Source: Rhodopirellula baltica SH 1 (GTDB taxonomy: Bacteria; Planctomycetota; Planctomycetia; Pirellulales; Pirellulaceae). From it: 64,000 bases of DNA. The position numbers and the translations under genes are program-made. The notes beneath the pieces were generated by a model. It searched no databases. It saw only the letters and a program-made list of their open reading frames with translations, and was not told the DNA's origin. Of this stretch, positions 51,099 through 60,579 are shown one piece after another. The DNA lies in assembly GCF_000196115.1 (NCBI RefSeq), contig NC_005027.1, positions 5,638,001 to 5,702,000 on the forward strand, read 5' to 3'. Position 1 is the stretch's first letter; every line of letters begins with the position of its first letter.

Positions 51099-53630
51099 TT
51101 ACTTTGGTTGATCAGCGTTGTCGGATTGGCTGAGCAGTTCGTCGATCGCTCGCAGGACGCGTTGGGCTTCGTGTTGCAAATCGGCGAGCAGTTCAGGCGA
51201 ATCTTGCACGCGATTTTCTCGGCCGGCTTCCTCAATGCGTTCGGCTGCTTCCTGAAGTTGTTTGGCGCCGAGCAATCCGCAGGCTCCTTTCAGTGTGTGT
51301 GCGTTCCGACGTGTTTCATCGTTCAGGCCCGCGGGAATTTCATTGCTGAGTTGATCCACCAACTGAGCGCACTCGGTTCGAAATACAAATGCCAGTCGCA
51401 GGACGCCAGCCGTTCCGCCTGGAATGCGTGAGCGGGCCGAATCAAGATCCAGGCAACCAATGTTTTCTGGTGAGAGCGAGATCGCATCGGAGGTGGAACC
51501 CAATGACGGGAACGCGGCGTGAGCAGCGTTGATCGTGGTCGAGTCCTGCTCGGTGGCCAGATGGGCGGCTGGCGAAAAAGCTTGCTCCAATGTTTCCTCG
51601 TGTGACCCGTCGTCGGCGGGAGGCAACTCTCGTTGGTAGGGCGCTAACGCGTCACGAAGTTTACGACTGTGGATTGGTTTGGTGAGGTAACTGTCCATGC
51701 CGGCTTCGCGACAAGCGGCAGCGTCTTCGCTCATCGCCGCGGCGGTTAGAGCAACAATCGGTGTGTGACGCTCGGTGCCCCATTCCTCTTGCCGGATGGC
51801 GCGGGTCGCTTCCAGACCATCCATCACGGGCATATGCATGTCCATCAAGACAACGTCGTACGATTCGGATCGCCACTTTGTCAACGTTTCTCGGCCGTCG
51901 CTTGCGATCGAACACTTGTGGCCGAGTGAACGCAGCAAACCGGCGATGACGTGTTGGTTGGTCACGCCGTCTTCGGCGACCAACACATGGAGTGGCGCAA
52001 GTCGTTGGCGAGCGGGACCACCAAGGTCTTCCTCTTCGTCGTCGACTTCATTCGGCATCGACGCCGGGCAAACCGGCATTTTAAGTTGAAACGAAAATGT
52101 AGTGCCCACGCCAACTTCGCTTTGCAAATGCAGTTCACCGCCCATCAGTTCCACTAGTTGACGACTGATGCTCAGGCCCAGTCCGGTGCCACCAAAACGT
52201 CGCGTTGTCGAAGCATCCGCTTGAGTGAAGGGATTGAGAACTGCGTCTTGTTGTGCGGGAGGAATCCCGATACCCGAATCGCAAACGCTCAGTCGAAGTT
52301 CGACCATGTCATCGCGTTCAGGCGATTCGCGACCACTGTGTGTCGCAGCGAGATCACGATCGGCGCGTTCTTCGCGGCGAAGCACTTCGACTCGTACGCG
52401 GACGCCACCGTGGTCGGTGAATTTGATTGCGTTGCCGATCAGATTGGTCAGCACTTGGCGGACTCGTCCCGGGTCACCAATCAATCGATCAGGCAACTCC
52501 GGCGAGATGTCGCGTTGCAGTTCCAAGCCTTTTTCGGACGCTTTGAAAGAGAACGATCGCAGAGTCGATTCGATTGTTTTGCCGAGCGAGAACGGTACCG
52601 ATTCCAGTTCGAGGCGTCGGGCCTCGATCTTGGAAAAATCAAGAATGTCGTTGATCAGTCGAAGCAAACCATTGGATGATTCTTGAATGATTTGAACGTA
52701 GTCCTGTTGGTCCGGATCGAGCTTCGTTTGTGACAGTAGATCCGCCATTCCGATCAAAGCGTTCATCGGCGTGCGAATTTCGTGGCTCATGTTCGCCAGA
52801 AATTCGCTTTTGGAACGGTTCGCGGCGTCGGCCATTCGGACCGCTTCATGCAGTGCAGCTTCGGAACGTTTGAGGTCCGTGATGTCGCGGGAAATTCCAA
52901 ACGTGCCGATGATTTCGCCGGTGTCATTCCGCAGCGGCATTTTGGTCGTCATGCACCACGTGTCTTCTCGATCCGGCCACGTTTCGCGTTCGACTCGGTC
53001 AACGAGTGCCTCGCCCGTTTCGATCACACGCAGTTCGTCCAGCCGTGCACCTTCGGCGTGCTCGGGAGTGAAAATGTCCGCGTCGGTTCGGCCGTGAACT
53101 TCGTCGACACTGGCCCGGCCAAACTTCATCGCCATCGCGTGACTGACACGAATGAAACGGCTGTCGATGTCTTTGAAGTAGATCGAATCGGGAATGTTGG
53201 CGAGGAGCGTTTTCAGCAACGATTGCTCGAACTGCGTCGCCTTTTCTTCTTCGACTTTCGCGGTCACGTCCCAAAACAAGACCTGCACGCCGAGCAAGTT
53301 GCCATGATGATCATGCACTGCAGTTTTGACGCGTTCGATCCATCCGATCGAGTCGTCCGCCAATTTTGCCGACTCGACGCTGTGCAGCGACTCGCCCGTC
53401 TGCATGACCTTCTGGTCGTCTTCGCGATACTTTCGAGCGATCTCCGGCGGAAACAGATCTTCGTCGTGTTTGCCGGCGAGTTCTTGCCAAGTGACGCCCC
53501 GCCATTTCAGGTACGAATCATTGGCGAAGACACGCCGTCCATCCGCAGCCTTGATCAGCAGGTTCAGCGGCAACGCATTGGCGAGCGCGCGATAGGTTGA
53601 GGATGTTTGGAACTCGGAGACGCTACTCAT
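51099..53630 (-). CDS. Hybrid sensor histidine kinase (PAS-PAS-HisKA-HATPase-REC-HPt)
   Basis: 843 residues from the ATG at 53630; the longer frame to 53714 would overlap the upstream gene. Two PAS domains come first (ALPLNLLIKAADGRRVFANDSY; NIPDSIYFKDIDSRFIRVS, ending GTFGISRDITDLKRSE). His283 in MSHEIRTPMN is the phosphorylated His. The ATPase has NLIGNAIKF, DSGIGIP and FGGTGLGLSIS. Asp597 (VLMDMHMPVMDG) is the receiver site. A C-terminal HPt domain carries His778 (NAHTLKGACG). No membrane segment, so it is cytoplasmic. It forms a complete internal phosphorelay; its start is 4 bases beyond the stop of the REC-ATPase gene, so the two are very likely partners. Confidence 0.92.
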   Translation of the reverse strand: MSSVSEFQTSSTYRALANALPLNLLIKAADGRRVFANDSYLKWRGVTWQELAGKHDEDLFPPEIARKYREDDQKVMQTGESLHSVESAKLADDSIGWIERVKTAVHDHHGNLLGVQVLFWDVTAKVEEEKATQFEQSLLKTLLANIPDSIYFKDIDSRFIRVSHAMAMKFGRASVDEVHGRTDADIFTPEHAEGARLDELRVIETGEALVDRVERETWPDREDTWCMTTKMPLRNDTGEIIGTFGISRDITDLKRSEAALHEAVRMADAANRSKSEFLANMSHEIRTPMNALIGMADLLSQTKLDPDQQDYVQIIQESSNGLLRLINDILDFSKIEARRLELESVPFSLGKTIESTLRSFSFKASEKGLELQRDISPELPDRLIGDPGRVRQVLTNLIGNAIKFTDHGGVRVRVEVLRREERADRDLAATHSGRESPERDDMVELRLSVCDSGIGIPPAQQDAVLNPFTQADASTTRRFGGTGLGLSISRQLVELMGGELHLQSEVGVGTTFSFQLKMPVCPASMPNEVDDEEEDLGGPARQRLAPLHVLVAEDGVTNQHVIAGLLRSLGHKCSIASDGRETLTKWRSESYDVVLMDMHMPVMDGLEATRAIRQEEWGTERHTPIVALTAAAMSEDAAACREAGMDSYLTKPIHSRKLRDALAPYQRELPPADDGSHEETLEQAFSPAAHLATEQDSTTINAAHAAFPSLGSTSDAISLSPENIGCLDLDSARSRIPGGTAGVLRLAFVFRTECAQLVDQLSNEIPAGLNDETRRNAHTLKGACGLLGAKQLQEAAERIEEAGRENRVQDSPELLADLQHEAQRVLRAIDELLSQSDNADQPK

Positions 53631-53634
53631 CGGT

Positions 53635-54564
53635 TCACTCGGCACCGCAACGTTTGACCAACGTGATCTGATTCCCCTCGTCGTTGAACCACATCTGATC
53701 AACAAAGCTGGCAATCAGCAGCAATCCCTGTTTGTCCGCTTGTCCGACTCCGTCGGCACTGGCGGCGAGTGAGCTTGCATCGAGTTCACCGGCTTGTGGC
53801 ACATTGGACGTGTCGAAGCCGGGGCCTTGATCGGTGATGACAATGCGAATGGCGTGTTCAGAAGCGGTGGCTTCCACATGTGTCACTCGGCTTTTGTAGG
53901 GTTCTTGCGACAACCGTTCCTTCATCGCGTCGTTGATCATGCCTTCGCGGGCGAGTTGTCCATGGCTCGGTTGCTTGTCCCGGGGAATTTCTAAGTTGCC
54001 ATGCAGCATCGCATTGGTCAGTGAATGCTCAACGGCGACACCCAGTCGCACCATTTCAATGCTGGGCAAAAGTTCCATCCCGGCACTGACCTGCATCAAC
54101 AATCCCACCAACGGCGAGATCAATTCGGGGTCCGATGGCAAATCAAAAACGAAGACGTTTTTCTTCAGCGTCGAAATCAATTTCGCGTAGGAGGCATCGC
54201 TGCGGATGACGCCGAGCACATCGACAATGGTGTCGTTAAGCAAATCCGACATACGGGTTTTGGGCACGTAACCCGCGGCACCGCGACGAAGGGCTTCGGC
54301 GGCGAGTTCCTCGCTGCCGTGGCTGGTGACCAAGATGCTGGGGATGTGCGAGAAGTTGGCTCGCATGCTCTCCACCAACTGAAGTCCATTGATTTCGGGC
54401 ATCTCCAAGTCGGTGATCACGAGATCGGGAGCCTGTTCTTTCAGGTGCGAAAGACCGAGCTGTCCGTTGGCGACATGGACGACTTCGTGGTTTGCCGCCT
54501 GGAGCAGCATCGTCATTTCTACCGCCTGGGTTGCACTGTCCTCGACGAGTAAGATCTTGGCCAT
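53635..54564 (-). CDS. Response regulator with C-terminal RsbW-type ATPase domain
   Basis: 309 residues. The ATG at 54564 is set by AAAGAGGT about 8 bases upstream; the open frame beyond it only mirrors larA. The receiver domain (residues 1-120) has the acidic pocket VEDS and phosphoacceptor Asp52 (DLVITDLEMPEING), the Thr/Ser SILVTSHG and Lys in VPKTRM. Residues ~170-309 form an HATPase of the anti-sigma kinase type: GVAVEHSLTNAMLHGNLE (N-box) and IVITDQGPGFD (G1), then GLLLIASFVDQMWFNDEGNQITLVK. This pairing suggests phosphorylation-controlled partner switching, but that is inference. Output targets are not in the window. Confidence 0.88.
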   Translation of the reverse strand: MAKILLVEDSATQAVEMTMLLQAANHEVVHVANGQLGLSHLKEQAPDLVITDLEMPEINGLQLVESMRANFSHIPSILVTSHGSEELAAEALRRGAAGYVPKTRMSDLLNDTIVDVLGVIRSDASYAKLISTLKKNVFVFDLPSDPELISPLVGLLMQVSAGMELLPSIEMVRLGVAVEHSLTNAMLHGNLEIPRDKQPSHGQLAREGMINDAMKERLSQEPYKSRVTHVEATASEHAIRIVITDQGPGFDTSNVPQAGELDASSLAASADGVGQADKQGLLLIASFVDQMWFNDEGNQITLVKRCGAE

Positions 54565-54693
54565 CGCATCTACCTCTTTCATGTTGAGCAAGCAGGACAG
54601 GCTTGGTTCCGGTGAAGGAACCACCCCTAATCTTAGGGTTAATGGGGCAGAGTGTGTGCAGTACCCTTCAAAATTGTCGCTGGAGCGAGCCGA

Positions 54694-55962
54694 ATGACTC
54701 TTTATTTTTCTGTTGGATCGGAAACCACATCGCTGACGACAGACGACCTGCGCGACGCTCTGAAGCAGACGTTTGACGCGATCAAACGGCCCGAACGTGT
54801 GTTGTTGTTGCCTCCGGACGCGACGCGATTGTTCAGCCGCGCAGGCGAACTCACGGTGCTGTGCCACGAATTGTTGGGCGATCGAGTCAAGGACATCATG
54901 CCGGCGCTTGGCACTCACACGCCGATGAAGCCCGCCCAGCTGGACCACATGTTCCCCGGTGTGCCACACGATTTGTTCCGTCCGCACCGTTGGCGAGAGG
55001 ACGTGGTGGAATTGGGGCAGGTTCCGGCGGACTTTGTCAGCGAAGTTACCGGTGGCATCTACACCAAAAGTTGGCCCGCGCAGGTCAACAAGATGCTGCG
55101 AGATGGCGGTCACGATTTGATTTTCTCGTTGGGCCAAGTTGTGCCCCACGAAGTGATCGGAATGGCGAACTACAACAAAAATGTGTTCGTCGGCACCGGC
55201 GGCGTGTCAGGGATCAACGAGAGTCACTACCTCAGCGCGATGGTTGGAATCGATGACACGCTTGGTATCGCTGACACGCCGCTGAGAAAGATCCTGAATT
55301 ACGCCTCGGATCACTTCTGCGACAACATGCCTTTGCTCTACGCGTTGACCGTGATTCAGCAGATGAAGGATGGAACGAAGCACACGCGAGGTCTTTTCAT
55401 CGGCGACGATCACGAAACGTTCTTTCGCGCCGCTGAACTGGCTCGCAAAGTCAACATCACGCACTTGCCAAAGGCTCCCCAGCACGTGGTCGCTTACCTG
55501 GACCCTGATGAGTTCAAAAGCACGTGGCTGGGCAACAAAGCGATCTACCGAACCCGCAAAGCGATCGCGACCGGCGGTCGATTGACCGTCATTGGTCCTG
55601 CCGTGGAAGAGTTCGGCGAAGATCCACGCATCGACCAATTGATTCGCAAGTATGGCTATCGAACCAAAGCCGAAGTGATGCAATTGGTCGCCGAAAACGA
55701 AGACCTGGCGGGCGATCCGTCGGCGGCCGCTCACCTGGTCCATGGTTCTCCGGAGAACCGATTCGAGGTCGTTTACGCAGCTGGGAAACTAACCGATGAA
55801 GAGATCGCTTCGGTTGGATTCACGCCGGGTGACTTGGATGCATTGATGAAACGTTACGACGTTCATTCACTCGAGGATGGCTTCCACACCGATGTCGACG
55901 GGTCGGAGTTTTACTTCGTACAGAATCCCGCGTTGGGATTGTGGGAAGCACCCCTGAACTGA
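54694..55962 (+). CDS. larA: LarA-like nickel-pincer racemase/epimerase (DUF2088)
   Basis: 422 residues from the ATG at 54694, with GGAG 9 bases upstream. The N-terminal domain has RVLLLPPDATRLFSRAGELT and MPALGTHTPMKPAQLDHMFPG, the conserved His-containing region of LarA; FSLGQVVPHEVIGMANYNKNVFVGTGGVSGI follows, like the LarA block that contacts the cofactor. GRLTVIGPAVEEFGED begins the second domain. LarA-type enzymes use a nickel-pincer nucleotide to racemise or epimerise 2-hydroxy acids. The cofactor makers larB, larC and larE are not in the window. The true substrate may not be lactate. Divergent from the REC-ATPase gene. Confidence 0.83.
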   Translation: MTLYFSVGSETTSLTTDDLRDALKQTFDAIKRPERVLLLPPDATRLFSRAGELTVLCHELLGDRVKDIMPALGTHTPMKPAQLDHMFPGVPHDLFRPHRWREDVVELGQVPADFVSEVTGGIYTKSWPAQVNKMLRDGGHDLIFSLGQVVPHEVIGMANYNKNVFVGTGGVSGINESHYLSAMVGIDDTLGIADTPLRKILNYASDHFCDNMPLLYALTVIQQMKDGTKHTRGLFIGDDHETFFRAAELARKVNITHLPKAPQHVVAYLDPDEFKSTWLGNKAIYRTRKAIATGGRLTVIGPAVEEFGEDPRIDQLIRKYGYRTKAEVMQLVAENEDLAGDPSAAAHLVHGSPENRFEVVYAAGKLTDEEIASVGFTPGDLDALMKRYDVHSLEDGFHTDVDGSEFYFVQNPALGLWEAPLN

Positions 55963-56008
55963 ATCAGTGTTTGTCGCGAATCAGCGTTCTAGCTCGAATC
56001 ACTGATTC
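55961..56008. terminator. Inverted repeat between convergent genes
   Basis: GAATCAGTG at 55961-55969 and CACTGATTC at 56000-56008 are perfect reverse complements, 30 bases apart. Each arm overlaps the stop codon of one of two convergent genes. No T-run follows either arm, so its action as a bidirectional terminator is only possible. Confidence 0.35.
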
Positions 56009-56874
56009 GAATTTTCGCGGGCGCGGGCGCGGGCGGCGACTTGTTGCCCACGGCTCGCGACGGCCAAAATCGTTTTCGAAAACTCGTCCCGAGTCGCTTG
56101 GTTGACCTGTGGCAAACGAGCCGCGATGTCCAGCATCGCAGACGGGTTTCGCTCGCTCGCTTCACTGACCTGAGCGATGAACTGTGCCGTCTGCTCGAAG
56201 TTGCTGTCCGCGGAACGTCCGATGATGGGGCTCATCGTCCGAGCGATCAAGTCAATGCCCAGACTGTCGAGTTGCACGAAGCAGTCGAGTGTGCCTGAAA
56301 CTCGGGTGCGTCCGTCCTCGCCTGCCGTGTAAGTCGATTCCAGAACAAAGACACCTTTGCCACGGATTTCGGTCGGCGTCATTTTGCCGTCGTAAGACCC
56401 ATCCACCACAAAGATGTGTTTGTTGGCATCGCCGTAGACGAGGTCGACTCGGCACAGCGTGCCGACACCATCGCTGGCGTCGAGCTGGTAGGGACCCGTC
56501 CGAGTGGATTGAACTTGGGTGATCCCCATCAGATCCCACAGCCCGACCAAGACGTCGGGGTTGCGAGTCAGGAACAGGAACATGTCTCGGTCGCAAGGAA
56601 CGATCTGCGATGGAAGCCGGCGGAACAGTGTCGGCTTTTCCGCGATGCCCAAAATGCGTTGTTTGGCTTCATCGGTTAGTCGATCCATCGGCAACGCCGC
56701 GAGGATCTGTTCTCGATGTGCCATCGATCCCACCCGAGGCGGTCCGGAACCGGGCAGCAACGAAAATCGACGTGTCGACGATTCCGTTGGCGATTGAGCC
56801 GATGCGACGCTGCACACCATCACAAGCATCAATGCACTTACAAATTGCAATCGCACCGATCGGCGCGGCAGCAA
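55999..56874 (-). CDS. Secreted hypothetical protein
   Basis: 291 residues if translation begins at the TTG at 56874, which puts a clean signal peptide first (LPRRSVRLQFVSALMLVMVCSVASAQ). The frame is open to 57177, with an ATG at 57126, but those starts would leave the signal ~85-100 residues in. The mature part has conserved-looking segments CDRDMFLFLTRNPDVLVGLWDLMGITQV and VDLVYGDANKHIFVVDGSYDG. The C-terminus ends in an Arg/Ala-rich helix (QQVAARARARENSNQ). No known family was recognised; similar proteins in planctomycetes are possible. Expected location: periplasm or outside. Confidence 0.62.
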   Translation of the reverse strand: MLPRRSVRLQFVSALMLVMVCSVASAQSPTESSTRRFSLLPGSGPPRVGSMAHREQILAALPMDRLTDEAKQRILGIAEKPTLFRRLPSQIVPCDRDMFLFLTRNPDVLVGLWDLMGITQVQSTRTGPYQLDASDGVGTLCRVDLVYGDANKHIFVVDGSYDGKMTPTEIRGKGVFVLESTYTAGEDGRTRVSGTLDCFVQLDSLGIDLIARTMSPIIGRSADSNFEQTAQFIAQVSEASERNPSAMLDIAARLPQVNQATRDEFSKTILAVASRGQQVAARARARENSNQ

Positions 56875-57421
56875 CGTCGTGGTGACACGGTCTTTCGAGA
56901 ACGAATTGGTTGTCACGCGGGCTCCGACGAGAGAACCATCGGCGGCATTGGCGACCGCGAAGTCTCGAACCAGGGTGTCTCGCGATGATGTGACCGTTTG
57001 GCCATGGCGCATTGCAATCCCGGCGCGAGCTCTCACCCGCACCACCCCCGCTGGTATCGGCTGCGATCGAAAACGGCCCGGAGCTTTTGGCTCGAGGCAT
57101 ATTTCGTCGCGAAAAAGATCACTCATGGCGAATGACCATCCAAATTGACCCGGTCGACGTGTGGTCAGTTCCACCAAAACTCACGGCGGACCGGTGCTGT
57201 TGACGAGCCGCACGCGAATCGTCACCGCTCCCTTTGTTTCGGTTGTGACGGTGGCGCGACGTGAGAAAAAGACGCCTGGGAGTGACGTTCCCGCCGGGGG
57301 GACCGCACCAAGTCGCGAAAAAAGCGGGGTTCGGCCGGTCCCCTTCGCGAAATTGGGTCGCTGCCCGATACTTGGTGCTGAAATCGACCCCACTCAACAC
57401 AACCTCGGAGTTTCCCGGCAG

Positions 57422-58615
57422 ATGGCCAAGAAAACCATTGATCAAATCGACGTTCAAGACAAAACCGTTCTCATGCGAGTCGACTTCAACGTGCCGTTGG
57501 ACGAATCGCTCGCCATCACCGATGACCGCCGTATTCGCATGGCGTTGCCCAGCATCAAGAGCGTCATCGACCGCGGTGGCAAAGTGATCCTGATGAGCCA
57601 CCTGGGACGACCGACTGGTGGTGAAGGCGACGAGAAGTATTCCTTGGCTCCGGCCGCGAAACGTTTGGGTGAATTGCTCGGCAGCACCGTTCACTTCGCG
57701 ACCGACACTGTCGGAGACGACGCATCGAGCAAAGCAAGCTCGTTGGCCGCTGGCGAAGTTTTGGTGCTGGAAAACTTGCGTTTCAATCCAGGCGAGAAGA
57801 AAGGCGACTCAGAGTTCGCTGGCAAGTTGGCCGCGATGGCCGACGCCTACTGCAACGACGCATTCGGCACCTGTCACCGCAAAGACGCATCGATGGTCGC
57901 CGTCCCCGAAGCGATGGCTGGCAAGCCTCGCGTGGTTGGGCATTTGGTCGCCAAAGAAATCCAGTACCTCACCGATGCGATCAGCAAACCCGAGCGACCT
58001 TTCGTTGCGATCCTGGGTGGAGCCAAGGTCAGCGACAAGATCAACGTGATCAACAACTTGCTCGGCATCTGTGATGCGGTCTTGATCGGTGGTGCGATGG
58101 CTTACACGTTTTCGTTAGCCAGTGGCGGTAAAGTCGGCAAGTCATTGGTCGAGAAAGACAAGGTCGAGTTGGCAAAGGAGTTGATGGCAAAGGGTGGCGA
58201 CAAGCTACAGCTTCCCGTCGACACGCACTGCGGTGACGACTTCGGAAACATCGCTGGTTGCAACAAAAAGGTTGTTGCTGCAGGTGAAATTCCTGACGAC
58301 ATGGAAGGTTTGGACATCGGTCCTGAAACGGCGAAGAAGTACGCAGAGGTCATCAAGTCGGCCAAGACCATCGTCTGGAACGGACCGATGGGCGTGTTTG
58401 AAAAACCACCAATGGATGAAGGCACCAAAGCCGTCGCTCAAGCAATCGCCGATGGCGATGCCGTCAGCATCATCGGTGGTGGTGACAGCGCTGCTGCTGT
58501 TGATCAACTCGGGTTCGCCGACGATGTCAGCCACGTCAGCACCGGTGGCGGAGCCAGCTTGGCAATGTTGGAAGGCCAAGCCTTCGCAGCCGTCGATTTG
58601 CTCGACGAAGCTTGA
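57422..58615 (+). CDS. pgk: Phosphoglycerate kinase
   Basis: 397 residues from the ATG at 57422, the usual bacterial length; the frame runs open upstream to 57161 but that part is unlike the family. [93 protein letters not shown] and the C-terminal [34 protein letters not shown] cover both nucleotide and 3-phosphoglycerate sites. It makes ATP from 1,3-bisphosphoglycerate in glycolysis. No other glycolytic gene adjoins it. The open frame before the ATG is the reason a longer start may appear in automatic annotation. Confidence 0.96.
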   Translation: MAKKTIDQIDVQDKTVLMRVDFNVPLDESLAITDDRRIRMALPSIKSVIDRGGKVILMSHLGRPTGGEGDEKYSLAPAAKRLGELLGSTVHFATDTVGDDASSKASSLAAGEVLVLENLRFNPGEKKGDSEFAGKLAAMADAYCNDAFGTCHRKDASMVAVPEAMAGKPRVVGHLVAKEIQYLTDAISKPERPFVAILGGAKVSDKINVINNLLGICDAVLIGGAMAYTFSLASGGKVGKSLVEKDKVELAKELMAKGGDKLQLPVDTHCGDDFGNIAGCNKKVVAAGEIPDDMEGLDIGPETAKKYAEVIKSAKTIVWNGPMGVFEKPPMDEGTKAVAQAIADGDAVSIIGGGDSAAAVDQLGFADDVSHVSTGGGASLAMLEGQAFAAVDLLDEA

Positions 58616-58900
58616 ATAGAAACAAGCTTTCGGGACTGAGTTTCGAGAGTTGGGACGAGCAGGCGGTTGGTTCATCGGCCCGCGACGTAGGTCACGGATT
58701 CCGACGATCTCCTCGCCTGCGTCGGGCTGGTGCGGTTGCCGTCAGCCGGATTGGGATCAATCGGCAACCGTGCGAGATCCGAACGGCGGATGTCAGGCCG
58801 TCTTACAACGATTTCTGATTTGGCGGCGGGATTGCATTAAACTGGGAAGGACATTCGAGTTCTTCCCTCCCGTGCATTCTCCTTCAGGAGCCCGCCGACC

Positions 58901-60274
58901 ATGCCGAAAACCACTCGCCCAAACAACACCACGTCGCCAGCCAACGGCGACCTCGCCACTGGCGGCGAGGCAACCACCCGCCGCCGTTTCATGAGCACCG
59001 GTGCAGCTCTGACCGCGGGAGTCGCTGCTACTTCGGCGGCACGTCCGATTCGCGGGGCGGAGCCCGCTGAGTCGGTGAGCCATTCGCCCAACTCGCACAT
59101 TCGATTGGCATTGATCGGAGCCGGCGGTCGTGGTTCCGGAGCGATCAATGATTCGCTCAGCATCAACGAAAATGTTTCGCTGGCGGCAATCGCGGACTTG
59201 GAAGGTGACAAGCTCGGCAAAATCTGCGAGTCACTTGCCAAGCGACACGGTGACAAGGTCTCCGTCGCTTCCGACAAAATGTATGGCGGCATCGACGCCT
59301 ACAAACGGATTCTCGATGACCCCGAAATCGATGTGGTGTTGTTCGCCACACCTCCTGGTTTTCGACCACAGTACGTCACCGAAGCGGTGGACGCGGGGAA
59401 GCACGTCTTCGCGGAAAAACCAACCTGCGTCGATCCCGCTGGCTACCGCGTTTGTGTGGAAGCGCACGAGAAAGCCGTGGCGAACAAAACCTCGATCGTG
59501 ACAGGCACCCAGTATCGTCGGCAGACCAATTACGTCGAAGCGATCAAGCGACTGCATGATGGCGCGATCGGCGACATTATCTCTGCAACAGCTCGCTATT
59601 GCAGCAATGGGATTTGGAACAAGACTCGCAAAGAAGGCATGAGCGATACCGAGTACCAAATCTACAACTGGATGCACTTCATTTGGTTGTCGGGTGACCA
59701 GATCGCTGAGCAAGCGGTTCACAACATCGATGCGATCAACTGGATCATGGGCGGACCGCCTGAATCCGCTTATGGCAGCGGTGGCCGGTTCACTCGTCCC
59801 GAAGGCAGCGAGATGTGGGACAGCATGAGCATCGACTACCTCTATCCCGGCAATCGAACCGTTTCATTCAAGTGCCGTCAGATTCCAAATGCCCAAAGTG
59901 ACAATTCCAATGTCATCTATGGCAGCAAAGGTATCTGCACGATCTACGGACTCAACCGTGGTGCTGAGATCCGAGACAAAGATGGCAACGAAGTGTGGTC
60001 AATGAAGGGCGACATTGGTGCGGCCTACAAACAAGAGCACAAGGATTTGGTCGACAGCGTTCGCAATGGCAAGCCAATCGTCGAATTCAAAGAGACAGCG
60101 GACAGTTCGTTGACCGCAGTGCTGGGGCGGATGGCCGCTTACACCGGCAAGTTGGTGACGTGGGATTTCGCGGTGAACGAGTCGAAATTGGATCTGTTCC
60201 CAGAGAACCTGGACATGAAAGCGTCCCTGCCCGAACCCGCTTACGCGATCCCCGGCAAGACCAAATTGGTCTGA
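58901..60274 (+). CDS. Tat-exported Gfo/Idh/MocA family oxidoreductase
   Basis: 457 residues. A twin-arginine signal lies at residues ~26-52 (TTRRRFMSTGAALTAGVAATSA). The NAD(P) domain starts RLALIGAGGRGSGAI; DVVLFATPPGFRPQYVTEAVDAGKHVFAEKPTCVDPAGYR holds the conserved EKP motif with its catalytic-region Lys. GTQYRRQTNYVEAIKRLHDGAIGDI and HFIWLSGDQIAEQAVHNIDAINWIMGGPPESAYGSGG complete the family pattern. Such exported members, which carry NAD(P) through the Tat route prefolded, are abundant in planctomycetes and oxidise sugars or sugar acids. The GH97 gene 305 bases downstream, same strand, suggests carbohydrate breakdown. Confidence 0.92.
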   Translation: MPKTTRPNNTTSPANGDLATGGEATTRRRFMSTGAALTAGVAATSAARPIRGAEPAESVSHSPNSHIRLALIGAGGRGSGAINDSLSINENVSLAAIADLEGDKLGKICESLAKRHGDKVSVASDKMYGGIDAYKRILDDPEIDVVLFATPPGFRPQYVTEAVDAGKHVFAEKPTCVDPAGYRVCVEAHEKAVANKTSIVTGTQYRRQTNYVEAIKRLHDGAIGDIISATARYCSNGIWNKTRKEGMSDTEYQIYNWMHFIWLSGDQIAEQAVHNIDAINWIMGGPPESAYGSGGRFTRPEGSEMWDSMSIDYLYPGNRTVSFKCRQIPNAQSDNSNVIYGSKGICTIYGLNRGAEIRDKDGNEVWSMKGDIGAAYKQEHKDLVDSVRNGKPIVEFKETADSSLTAVLGRMAAYTGKLVTWDFAVNESKLDLFPENLDMKASLPEPAYAIPGKTKLV

Positions 60275-60579
60275 CCCAAAGTGGCATAGGCTTCCAGCCT
60301 GTGATCCAAACGCTGTGCCCCAAAACTCCGGATTCACGAACGAATCTGGGGTCTTGGGGAGTCACACCATATTCAGCCAACGCAGGCCGGTTTTTGGAGT
60401 CAACGGAGTTTGGCTTGCGAAATCGTTCGCCAAACCCATCTTGTTGAGCGGCTGAATCACCTCGTGTCGCCGCGTCGCTCCGAGGCAAGGTAAATTTGCC
60501 TGTTTCTAAATGGCCTCCGCCTCGCTCGCCGCTATCAGGCAAGTGCTCAACGGTCGTGCAAACCAGTGTCTATCCCCAA
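60275..60579. other. Intergenic region with a possible planctomycete dispersed repeat
   Basis: No gene is called. Just after the oxidoreductase stop is GTGGCATAGGCTTCCAGCCT (from 60281), a word I remember recurring between genes in planctomycete genomes and translating on the other strand as GWKPMP. It is not seen again in this window, so its repeat status is not shown by this sequence. No promoter or terminator was recognised. Confidence 0.4.

Noticed and set aside
54565-55149. N-terminal extension of the REC-ATPase ORF
   Set aside because: It lies over the larA coding strand, and a good ribosome-binding site plus the receiver-domain start point to 54564.
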